Assembly: GCA_011051635.1 (NCBI GenBank)
Contig: DRKV01000357.1
Location: 1 to 5,675 of the forward strand
Reading direction: 5' to 3'
DNA: 5,675 nucleotides
Origin: Chloroflexota bacterium
GTDB lineage: Bacteria; Chloroflexota; Anaerolineae; Anaerolineales; DRKV01
Made by a program: the position numbers and the translations under genes. Shown piece after piece: positions 1-5,560 of this stretch (within the stretch, counting starts at the first letter, position 1; each line of letters starts with the position of its first letter). Under the pieces are notes generated by a model that was not told where the DNA came from, searched no databases, and saw nothing but the letters and a program-made list of their open reading frames with translations.

Positions 1-5
1 CGGTC

Positions 6-190
6 TGTCGTCCGTCGTCCCGCTCGCGGTGCCGCCGGTGGATGGCCTGCAAGCGCGCCCAGGTGTGCTCGTCGAGGCCGGTGTCGGGGCTGGACGGTGG
101 TTTGATGGTGGACGATGGACGGTTGACCGTGGTCTGTGGCCTATCGTCCGTCTTCCGTCGTCCACCGTCCACCGTCGGTCGTCTGTCGTC
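6..190. repeat. Phased 7-bp degenerate repeats with an orientation switch, downstream of the second tube gene
   Basis: Heptamers ending in CGTC or a close variant (such as CACCGTC at 163 and 170, TGTCGTC at 184) run in exact 7-bp phase from 142 to 190. Heptamers of the complementary type (GGTGGAC at 107, GATGGAC at 114) run from 107 to about 141. The two blocks face each other: 104-120 can pair with 160-176 with two mismatches in 17. Two more units, TGTCGTC and CGTCGTC, stand at 6-19. The rest of 191-264 holds no recognisable gene or terminator. Confidence 0.75.
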
Positions 191-264
191 CGAAGCGCGG
201 AACAGCACCGACACCCGGCGGTGGCGGCGGACGCGTTTCAGGAGGGGGGAGCGCTCCTTCACCC

Positions 265-723
265 TCACGCGTTACCCCTTTCCACACGGATTTCTCCGCA
301 GGCAAATTCCAGGGTCTCGATGGCGACCGCGACGTCGTCGCTCTTCAACGCCGGCCCGCTCCATTTGACGGGGTACGCTCCCGCCAGATGCCAACTCATC
401 ACCGCCTCGCGGAGGGAGTTCAGCAGCGTCACGGTGATGTCCTTGCGCTGGAAGGCTTCGTCCATCTGGTCGAGATACCAGCCCAGCAGTTCGCTCTTCC
501 CGACCCCGTTCTTGAGAGTCAGGCGGGCGGACTTGCGGCGGGCGGGCAACTGGTGGGTGTAGGTGTTCAGGCCGCCTTCCTTGACCTCCACCACCTCCCA
601 TTGGATGACGGGCAGGGAGCACTCCGTAAAGGCGGCCTGCCGCTCGCCGTCCACCTCCACCACGAAGCGGAAATTGGCGTTTACCTGGGGGATGAGGCTG
701 TTGTGTTCGGTCATCGGGGACAT
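265..723 (-). CDS. Second tail tube protein (gp19/Afp5-like, probable tube-baseplate adaptor)
   Basis: This 152-residue protein belongs to the same gp19-like tail tube family as the protein at 2474-2917 but is clearly diverged. Seen: NANFRFVVEVDGERQAAFTECSLPVIQWEVVEVKEGG (15-51) carries the F-T-E-C-S turn. LPARRKSARLTLKNGVGKSELLGWYLDQMDEA (59-90) matches the strand-helix unit. ITVTLLNSLREAVMSWHLAGAYPVKWSGPALKSDDVAVAIETLEFAC (96-142) matches the C-terminal strands. In Afp/PVC particles the second tube protein (Afp5) sits between tube and spike, which fits this position after the small assembly protein. The start at 723 is chosen because GGAGG lies five bases upstream; an alternative ATG at 714 is 14 bases from that site. 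Longer frames up to 894 run through the preceding gene and give non-tail-like sequence. It starts 25 bp after the stop of the upstream gene. The family is firm; the adaptor role is inferred. Confidence 0.9.
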   Translation of the reverse strand: MSPMTEHNSLIPQVNANFRFVVEVDGERQAAFTECSLPVIQWEVVEVKEGGLNTYTHQLPARRKSARLTLKNGVGKSELLGWYLDQMDEAFQRKDITVTLLNSLREAVMSWHLAGAYPVKWSGPALKSDDVAVAIETLEFACGEIRVERGNA

Positions 724-733
724 GGAAGCCTCC
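724..733 (-). promoter_or_regulatory. Ribosome binding site deciding the start of the second tube gene
   Basis: GGAGG on the minus strand (complement of 729-733) lies five bases before the ATG at 723. This favours 723 over the in-frame ATG at 714 and over longer frames. Confidence 0.75.
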
Positions 734-748
734 GCGGGGGAGTGGGGG

Positions 749-1114
749 TCACGCGTCCTCCAAAGGCGGCAGGGAAACCTGGAAACGGTATCCACACTGG
801 GGGCAGACCGCCGGGACGGGCGCTCCGGGGGCGGTGTTGACCTGCAAGTACAGGTCTTCCAGGTAGGCGAAGTCGGCGGCGAAAAGGCCGGCAATCACTT
901 CGGGCGGGACGGGAGCATACGCTCCCAGGCGGGTTACCACCCGGCTGAGCAGGACGGCGGGCAGCCAGGCCTCGTTGGCCTCCACCTGCGGGTCGGCGGC
1001 GCTTTCGATTTCGTCGCGGGCCGTCGCCAGGCGCATCTCTCCCTGCCGGTGGACGCGTCCCTCGGAATCCAGGTAGCCGAGTGGGAGGGTGAACTCGAAA
1101 CGGGTTTGCATCAT
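749..1114 (-). CDS. Putative eCIS tail-assembly protein with C-terminal CxxC knuckle
   Basis: This 121-residue protein begins MMQTRFEFTLPLGYLDSEGRV. It has a charged helical middle (LATARDEIESAADPQVEANEAWLPAVLLSRVVTRLG, 29-64; then VIAGLFAADFAYLEDLYLQVN, 73-93) and ends in a short CPQCGYRFQVSL (104-115). The pattern of an N-terminal strand, helical body and zinc-knuckle-like tail resembles the small protein found between the two tube genes of many eCIS loci, which is often labelled a tail-assembly protein. A chaperone or baseplate-assembly role is inferred from that position. Only one CxxC pair is visible, so a metal site would need other ligands or a partner subunit. Start: ATG at 1114 or 1111 (consecutive). 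The 1114 start overlaps the TGA of the aminotransferase gene as ATGA. No Shine-Dalgarno sequence is seen, so translation may depend on coupling. The open frame extends further upstream but only as antisense-like sequence within the aminotransferase gene. That this is a gene is likely; its exact role is uncertain. Confidence 0.7.
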   Translation of the reverse strand: MMQTRFEFTLPLGYLDSEGRVHRQGEMRLATARDEIESAADPQVEANEAWLPAVLLSRVVTRLGAYAPVPPEVIAGLFAADFAYLEDLYLQVNTAPGAPVPAVCPQCGYRFQVSLPPLEDA

Positions 1115-2298
1115 GGTTTTTCGCGCAGACGCAACTTTTCGACGGCCGCGGTCAGGTTGTCGAACGCCCGTCGGACGGTTTCCCGCGGGCAGCCTATCGT
1201 CATCCGGGCGAACCCGGCTCCCTCCCGTCCAAACCAGTAGCCCGAGGCAAGCGCAATCTGTGCCTCGAGCGCCAGGAATTTCTCCAGCGCTTTGGCATCC
1301 AGACCCAGTGCTCTGAAATCCAGCCAGGCCAAAAACGTTCCTTCCGGCGCAATCAACGAGACGCCGATGTCGTTTTGGCGCAGATACGCCTCGATGAAAT
1401 CCGCGTTTCCTTGAATGTGCCTCAGGAGCGCATCCAGCCATGCGCCGCCGCTGCGGTAGGCTGCTTCCACTGCGGCGGAGGCAAAGACGTTGGTCTTGTT
1501 GATTTGGTAGCGGTGAGCAAAGTCGCGAAATTGCTGCCGGTGGGCCTCGCCGGGGATGATGGCCAGGGCATCCACCATGCCTGAGATGTTGAAAGTTTTG
1601 GCCGGGGAGATGCAAGCCGCCGCATTCTCACTCTCCGTGACGCTCAGGTAGGGGACAAATTGACGAGGGGGAAAGGTGAAATCTCCGTGTATCTCGTCGG
1701 CGATGACGAAGACGTTGTGCCGCTCGCATATCTCCGCCACCTGCGCCAGTTCCGCCTTCGTCCACACCCGCCCCACGGGGTTGTGGGGCGTGCAAAGTAT
1801 CATCATCTTGTTCTTCGGGTCGGTGGCTTTTCTTTCCAGGTCCGCGAAGTCCATCTCGTAGCGCCCGTCCACCAGTCTGAGGGGGTTCTTGACCACTTTC
1901 CGGCGGTTGCTCCTGATGACCATGCGGAACTCGAAGAAGACCGGCGGCTGAAGGATTACGCCGTCGCCTTCGTCTGTGTGCTGGTCAATCAGGATGGCGA
2001 TGGCACTCAAAATCGAAGGGCTGAATTCGAGGTACTCGCGCTCGATTTCCCAGCCGTAACGACTGCGGTACCAGTCCAGGAGGGCCTCGAAATACCCCTC
2101 CGGGCGGTACTCGTAGCCGTAGATGCCGTGGGCAACGCGCTTTTGTAACGCTTCTATCACCGCGGGGGGCGCTTTCAAATCCATGTCCGCTACCGACATG
2201 GGAATGGCCTCCGCATTGCCAAAGTGTTCCTCCAGGAAAGACTTGCTCCACTTCAGGGTAGGATATTCACGGCGGTCAATGGATTCGTCGAAGTTCAT
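1111..2298 (-). CDS. MalY/PatB-family PLP-dependent cystathionine beta-lyase/aminotransferase
   Basis: This 395-residue enzyme belongs to the fold-type I PLP family of MalY and PatB. Characterised members cleave C-S bonds (cystathionine to homocysteine, pyruvate and ammonia) in the cytoplasm; some may also transaminate. Seen: N-terminal MNFDESIDRREYPTLKW and PMSVADMDLKAPPAVIEAL (33-51), typical of MalY/PatB; GIYGYEYRPEGYFEALLDWY (58-77); LCTPHNPVGRVW (168-179) with the PLP-contacting Asn173; ADEIHGDF (200-207) with Asp201; SPAKTFNISG (231-240) with the Schiff-base Lys234; and FARMTIGCPR (363-372) with the carboxylate-binding Arg365. All key residues are present and the length is full, so it should be active. 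It is unlike its neighbours: it is a metabolic enzyme inside a tail operon, has no Shine-Dalgarno sequence, and its sampled GC is lower. Its TGA overlaps the ATG of the next tail gene. The exact substrate cannot be told from sequence. Confidence 0.92.
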   Translation of the reverse strand: MNFDESIDRREYPTLKWSKSFLEEHFGNAEAIPMSVADMDLKAPPAVIEALQKRVAHGIYGYEYRPEGYFEALLDWYRSRYGWEIEREYLEFSPSILSAIAILIDQHTDEGDGVILQPPVFFEFRMVIRSNRRKVVKNPLRLVDGRYEMDFADLERKATDPKNKMMILCTPHNPVGRVWTKAELAQVAEICERHNVFVIADEIHGDFTFPPRQFVPYLSVTESENAAACISPAKTFNISGMVDALAIIPGEAHRQQFRDFAHRYQINKTNVFASAAVEAAYRSGGAWLDALLRHIQGNADFIEAYLRQNDIGVSLIAPEGTFLAWLDFRALGLDAKALEKFLALEAQIALASGYWFGREGAGFARMTIGCPRETVRRAFDNLTAAVEKLRLREKP

Positions 2299-2305
2299 GG
2301 TTTTT
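1111..2305. repeat. 11-bp direct repeat bracketing the aminotransferase gene
   Basis: TCATGGTTTTT (plus strand) occurs at 1111-1121 and again at 2295-2305, 1184 bp apart. On the coding strand this is AAAAACCATGA. The right copy holds the start codon of the aminotransferase gene. The left copy holds its stop codon and the start codon of the next tail gene. The match ends at both flanks (bases 1110/2294 and 1122/2306 differ). Confidence 0.85.
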
Positions 2306-2345
2306 GAGGGTGGGTCTGGCTACCTGACGCTCCCCCCACCCCTGG

Positions 2346-2368
2346 CCCCTCCCCCACTGGGGGAGGGG
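2346..2368. repeat. Perfect 10-bp GC-rich hairpin adjoining the 32-bp repeats
   Basis: The arms CCCCTCCCCC (2346-2355) and GGGGGAGGGG (2359-2368) pair perfectly around the loop ACT. In the minus-strand transcript this lies between the tube stop codon and the aminotransferase start. No T-run follows it, so it is not a standard intrinsic terminator, but it could stabilise the 3' end of the sheath-tube mRNA or reduce read-through. Confidence 0.75.
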
Positions 2369-2475
2369 ATGAGGAGAGGGCCTTCCCTCAGGGGGATGGG
2401 ATGGGGAGAGGGCTTTCCCTCAGGGGGAGGGGATGGGGAGAGGGCTTTCCCACAGAGGGAGAGGATGGGCATCCT
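2357..2475. repeat. 32-bp G-rich tandem repeat between tube and aminotransferase genes
   Basis: Three full 32-bp units lie at 2357-2388, 2389-2420 and 2421-2452, with a degenerate partial unit from 2453 to the tube stop codon. Each unit reads as a G-run block (GGGGGAGGGGATG-like), then GGGGAGAGGGC, then TTCCCTCA. Units two and three differ at only a couple of positions. The plus strand has G runs suited to G-quadruplex formation. There are no spacers, so it is not a CRISPR array. Confidence 0.85.
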
Positions 2476-2917
2476 AACTGACGCGGGTGATGTACTCGTG
2501 GGTGATGACCAGTTCCTCGATGCCGATTTCGTTGCTATCCGCCTTGGGCTGGGGGCCGGTCACCTTCACGGGCCAGGCGCGCTCGAAGTTCCAGCGGGCA
2601 ACCTCTTTGAGTTCTTCGTTGTACATGATGATGGAGCCGTTGCGGCGCGCCCCCTCCACGTCGCCGTCCTCCACCTGTTTGCGCCAGTCCCAGATGTCCA
2701 TATTGCTGGTGATGCCGCGCTTGAGGGTGATGTTTTCCCATTTCATGCGTCCGGGAATTTTCATCACCACTTCCTGCCCTTGCTCGTTGATGACTTTGTG
2801 CTCGATGACTTCGTGCTCCGAACCGATGCCGCTGCATTCGGTGAAGTAGCCGGTCACCGCGCCCTGAATATCGATTGCAAAATGAAACCCAACCAGGGGG
2901 TCTTCTCTCTTAGCCAT
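2474..2917 (-). CDS. Inner tail tube protein (gp19/Afp1-like)
   Basis: This 147-residue protein belongs to the T4 gp19-like phage tail tube family and corresponds to Afp1/Pvc1, the main inner-tube subunit that stacks in hexameric rings inside the sheath. Seen: PLVGFHFAIDIQGAVTGYFTECSGIGSE (7-34) is the first beta-hairpin with the conserved F-x-E-C-S-G turn. VVMKIPGRMKWENITLKRGIT (50-70) is the next strand pair. DIWDWRKQVEDGD (74-86) is the conserved helix, followed by GSIIMYNEELKEVARWNFERAWPVKVTGP and a C-terminal ELVITHEYITRV strand. The length is normal for the family. The ATG at 2917 is preceded by AAGGAG with six-base spacing, nearly the same signal as for the sheath. The gene directly follows the sheath gene, as in other eCIS loci. 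The next gene downstream is separated by 175 bp of repeats. The identity is firm. Confidence 0.95.
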   Translation of the reverse strand: MAKREDPLVGFHFAIDIQGAVTGYFTECSGIGSEHEVIEHKVINEQGQEVVMKIPGRMKWENITLKRGITSNMDIWDWRKQVEDGDVEGARRNGSIIMYNEELKEVARWNFERAWPVKVTGPQPKADSNEIGIEELVITHEYITRVS

Positions 2918-2938
2918 AGGGTGCTCCTTTGCGGTGAA
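2918..2938 (-). promoter_or_regulatory. Strong ribosome binding site of the tube gene
   Basis: The minus-strand leader TTCACCGCAAAGGAGCA stands six bases before the ATG at 2917. Apart from one inserted base and a substitution it matches the sheath leader, with identical AAAGGAGCA core and spacing. The two most abundant tail subunits thus share one initiation signal. Confidence 0.85.
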
Positions 2939-2963
2939 AATCTATCCAAAACGTGAATCGTAC

Positions 2964-4487
2964 CTACTCGGCGTTGGCGCCGGCCCACTGACTGATGCGG
3001 AAGATGACGAACTCCGCCGGTTTGACGGGAGCCATCCCGACCTCGATGATGAGTTGTCCCAGGTCGCGCACTTCGGGCGGGTTGAGTTCCTCATCGCATT
3101 TCACATAGAAAGCCTGCTCCGGAGTGGTGCCGAAGAGCGCCCCGCTGCGCCACACGTTACGCAGGAAGGAGGTCACATCACGGCGCACTTTGGCCCACAG
3201 GGTGCTGTCGTTGGGTTCAAAGACCACCCATTGCAGGCCGGCGTCCATGGAGGCCTCCACCATGATGAACAGCCGCCGGACGTTGATGTAGCGCCACGCC
3301 CCGTCGCTGCTCAGGGTGCGCGCCCCCCAAACGCGGATGCCCCGCCCCGGGAAAGCCCGGATGCAGTTCACCCCGATGGGGTTGAGGGTATCCTGCTCGC
3401 CGCGGCTCAGGTTCAATTCCAGATTGATAGCGCCCAGCACCACCTCGTTGGCGGGGGCCTTGTGGACGCCGCGGTCGGCATCCACCCGGTTGTACACGCC
3501 GGAGACGTGCCCGCTGGGGGGGACGAGTTTGCTGGCGCTGCCGCTGCCGCTCAGGTCGGCAATCTCAATCCACGGGTAGTAGAGGGCCGCGTAGGAGGTA
3601 TCGAAGTTGATGAAGTTGCGCCACTCTTTGGCTTGCTGGGCGGTCAGGCCGGGAGGCGTATCCAGCAGGGCGAAGCGGTAGCGCATCCGCTCGCAATGGG
3701 CGATGACCGCCTCCTGCACCATCTTGACCCGCTCTTTGGCCTCCTCGGAACCGTCGTAGCCGGCCATCACATCCGGCACGAGCACCAGACGCACGTCCTC
3801 GACGGCCTCCAGCCCGCCCAGACCGGTGCGCTCACCGGCGTCGCCGATGAAATCCGCCGCTGTCAGGGGACGGATGCCGCCGCCGCTCAGGGCGTAGGTT
3901 CCCGGTGTGGGCATTCCGCTGCCCGTTTTGGTGATACGCACGCTGCCGAAATCGGCCTCTCCGATGAAGTTCTCGCCCTTCTTCATCGTCAGGCCGGTTT
4001 TCGTCTCGCCGCCCACGCTCATGTCGAAAGTGCCTTCGGCGGAACCGGCCTTGATGTGCACCACCAGGTCGTTCCCGGCGGGGCCGGGCGTCCTGGCGGT
4101 CACGGTGAAGGCGCTGCCTTTGGCGGCGGGGATGACCGCCGAGGCGGCCTGGGCGGCATCGTCCTCCGCCAGGGCGCGCACACTGGTCACATAGCAGGGA
4201 CCGCCGCCGTTGGCAAAGTAACCGTACACCGCGTCCGGCAGGTACGCGCCGGAGGTGAAACCGCCGAAGATGTCCACGAACTGGGTCCAGTTCGTTACCA
4301 GGGTGGGCTTGTTGAGGCGTGATTCCACCACGACGCGCTCACCGGTGGCCGGGTCAATCGCCTTGCGGCTGGCCTCGGCGGTGATGCCGATGAAAGCCGC
4401 CGTCGAAGTGCCCACGGCCTGGATGGGTTTTGTGCCCCGGTCAACCTCTTCTACATAGACGCCGGGGGATGCGTATGTCAGTGCCAT
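2964..4487 (-). CDS. Contractile tail sheath protein (eCIS/phage type)
   Basis: This 507-residue sheath protein forms the outer contractile cylinder that drives the inner tube into a target. Seen: the classic N-terminus MALTYASPGVYVEEVDRGTKPI, then GTSTAAFIGIT (26-36), and a core with NGGGPCYVTSVR (93-104). The C-terminal part carries RAFPGRGIRVWGARTL (377-392), YINVRRLFIMVEASM (400-414) and VFEPNDSTLWAKVRRDV (422-438). The last strand, EFVIFRISQ (492-500), is the segment that in known sheaths links neighbouring subunits. Residues about 125-205 look like an inserted beta-rich surface domain (TVTARTPGPAGNDLVVHI onward). Start: ATG at 4487 with a strong AAGGAG six bases upstream. It is followed after 46 bp by the tube gene. 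Only one sheath gene is present in this window, whereas Afp and PVC loci carry three. The identity is essentially certain. Confidence 0.97.
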   Translation of the reverse strand: MALTYASPGVYVEEVDRGTKPIQAVGTSTAAFIGITAEASRKAIDPATGERVVVESRLNKPTLVTNWTQFVDIFGGFTSGAYLPDAVYGYFANGGGPCYVTSVRALAEDDAAQAASAVIPAAKGSAFTVTARTPGPAGNDLVVHIKAGSAEGTFDMSVGGETKTGLTMKKGENFIGEADFGSVRITKTGSGMPTPGTYALSGGGIRPLTAADFIGDAGERTGLGGLEAVEDVRLVLVPDVMAGYDGSEEAKERVKMVQEAVIAHCERMRYRFALLDTPPGLTAQQAKEWRNFINFDTSYAALYYPWIEIADLSGSGSASKLVPPSGHVSGVYNRVDADRGVHKAPANEVVLGAINLELNLSRGEQDTLNPIGVNCIRAFPGRGIRVWGARTLSSDGAWRYINVRRLFIMVEASMDAGLQWVVFEPNDSTLWAKVRRDVTSFLRNVWRSGALFGTTPEQAFYVKCDEELNPPEVRDLGQLIIEVGMAPVKPAEFVIFRISQWAGANAE

Positions 4488-4507
4488 TGTCTGCTCCTTT
4501 TGGTGAA
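4488..4507 (-). promoter_or_regulatory. Strong ribosome binding site of the sheath gene
   Basis: On the minus strand the leader reads TTCACCAAAAGGAGCA and then six bases from GGAG to the ATG at 4487. It is a near copy of the tube-gene leader. It fixes the sheath start and suggests high translation of this abundant subunit. Confidence 0.85.
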
Positions 4508-4537
4508 GTGAAAGTGATTGGACGAAAGACCGTTCCT

Positions 4538-4673
4538 GTTTTGCAACTGTTCAGGCTGCCCCGTCTGGTCTGGCGATTGAAATCGCAGCGACGATTGCAA
4601 AACCTGCCTTCGCAGGTTGAGTTTCCAGTCGCCGAAGGGCGACTTCGCGAGTGTTGCCGTGACTTTAGTCGCC
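4538..4673. repeat. Cluster of perfect small inverted repeats between terminator and sheath genes
   Basis: This 204-bp spacer contains several exact palindromes. GCGATT-GA-AATCGC lies at 4573-4586. AACCTGC-CTTC-GCAGGTT lies at 4601-4618. AGTCGCC-GAAG-GGCGACT lies at 4627-4644, and AGTCGCC recurs at 4667-4673. GACT-TT-AGTC lies at 4661-4670. In addition GTTTTGCAA (4538-4546) is complementary to TTGCAAAAC (4595-4603) and could enclose the first hairpin. On the transcribed strand the 4601-4618 hairpin ends in TTTT, a weak terminator-like feature. The cluster resembles a dispersed palindromic repeat (REP or MITE-like) and could also fold in the mRNA and separate expression of the two genes. Confidence 0.75.
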
Positions 4674-4691
4674 AAGATGAGCCTATTCTCC

Positions 4692-5543
4692 CTATTTTCC
4701 AGATGAAATGATGAGGTCGTAGCCGCTTCCGGGAATTTCCACCTCCCGTTGGGTTTCTCGCCCTTCGATGGATGCCGTCAGGACGTACCTGCCTTGAGGC
4801 AGGCTGCCCAGTACGAATTCTCCCCCCTCGTTGGTGACAGCCGCCAAACCCCGCCCCGCTACGGATACCCGCACCCCCGCAAGGGGCGCGCCCTCGGGGC
4901 TGCCCTCCCGCACCGTCCCGCCGATGAAGGTCAGCGGGGATGCTTCGGGAGTGTCCAGCGCCCCGCCGGAGGGCCGCCTGCTCTGCCCGGCCTGTACCTG
5001 GAGGGTCCGCACCACCGGCCCGCTGACCGGCTCCCACGGGTCGAGGGCCACCGTCGTCTGGCAGACCAGCGCCGGACGCAGGTCGTTATCCAGGGCGCTC
5101 CACAAATCGGAGGGATTGGTCAGCGTTTCGGGGTCGCCGATACGCAAGGGGACCTTGAAAGGATGTGCCTGCATCCTCCCTTGCAGGTGCGCCTCCGGCA
5201 GGATGGGGTTCCGCAGCAAGGCCAGCATCGCGCGGCTCAAAAGGCGGTGTTCGTCGCCGGGGTCGTTGGCCCACGCCGTCAGCAAGTAAAAGCAATCCAC
5301 GCGGTAGGGGCTGCGCTTCTGGGCGCTCATCCCGTCCCGCGGCGGGGAGAGGCGCTCCCAGCCGTGCTGCCGCAATGTGGCGTTCTCGCGCAAGTCGTAA
5401 AGAAAGAGATTGAGCGTTGGGCGCGAGAGCCGCGCGCTCCACTCGCGGGTGGGCTGCTCGAAAGCAATCTCCACCTCACCGTTGGCGATGGGGATTTCGG
5501 CCTTCAACAAATTGCGTAGGGATTCGTCCAGGTCGGAGAACAT
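4692..5543 (-). CDS. Pvc16/Afp16-like (DUF4255) tail terminator protein with C-terminal carboxypeptidase-regulatory-like domain
   Basis: This 283-residue protein has the N-terminal DUF4255 (Pvc16_N) fold found in contractile injection systems. Seen: residues 1-185 open with an amphipathic helix (MFSDLDESLRNLL), followed by RPTLNLFLYDLREN at 41-54 and PYRVDCFYLLTAWA at 79-92, typical of the family. Known: Afp16/Pvc16 proteins cap the sheath-tube at the end opposite the baseplate and help set tail length. Residues about 186-204 are a Pro/Gly/Ser-rich linker. Residues about 205-280 (FIGGTVRE, VRVSVAGRGLAAVTNEGGEFVLGSLPQGRYVLTAS) resemble a carboxypeptidase-regulatory-like beta-sandwich, so this is a two-domain protein. 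The ATG at 5543 is the only credible start, since the next Met is residue 72. No Shine-Dalgarno sequence lies before it. It is the first gene of the visible operon and is separated from the sheath gene by 204 bp. The family call is firm; the capping role is inferred from homologues. Confidence 0.9.
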   Translation of the reverse strand: MFSDLDESLRNLLKAEIPIANGEVEIAFEQPTREWSARLSRPTLNLFLYDLRENATLRQHGWERLSPPRDGMSAQKRSPYRVDCFYLLTAWANDPGDEHRLLSRAMLALLRNPILPEAHLQGRMQAHPFKVPLRIGDPETLTNPSDLWSALDNDLRPALVCQTTVALDPWEPVSGPVVRTLQVQAGQSRRPSGGALDTPEASPLTFIGGTVREGSPEGAPLAGVRVSVAGRGLAAVTNEGGEFVLGSLPQGRYVLTASIEGRETQREVEIPGSGYDLIISSGK

Positions 5544-5560
5544 GAGAGGGGTGAGTGGGT

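Noticed and set aside
136..840. Plus-strand open frame opposite the second tube gene
   Set aside because: It begins in heptamer repeats and is antisense to a recognisable tail tube protein.
724..894. N-terminal extension of the second tube protein to position 894
   Set aside because: The extra 57 residues overlap the upstream gene out of frame and look like shadow sequence; a GGAGG site supports the start at 723.
2357..2475. Possible CRISPR array
   Set aside because: The 32-bp units are directly adjacent with no unique spacers and there are no cas genes.
2123..2956. Plus-strand open frame spanning the aminotransferase start, the repeats and the tube gene
   Set aside because: It crosses tandem repeats and is antisense to two well-supported genes.
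2934..4322. Long plus-strand open frame (462 codons) opposite the sheath gene
   Set aside because: It is the antisense shadow of a certain sheath gene in GC-rich DNA; its translation is low-complexity Gly/Ala/His-rich with no recognisable family.
4595..4618. Intrinsic terminator after the Pvc16-like gene
   Set aside because: The hairpin at 4601-4618 is followed on the minus strand by only four T residues and then TGCAA, so termination is not supported.
4749..5519. Plus-strand open frame (256 codons) opposite the Pvc16-like gene
   Set aside because: Antisense shadow; the minus strand has clear domain motifs and the plus frame has none.
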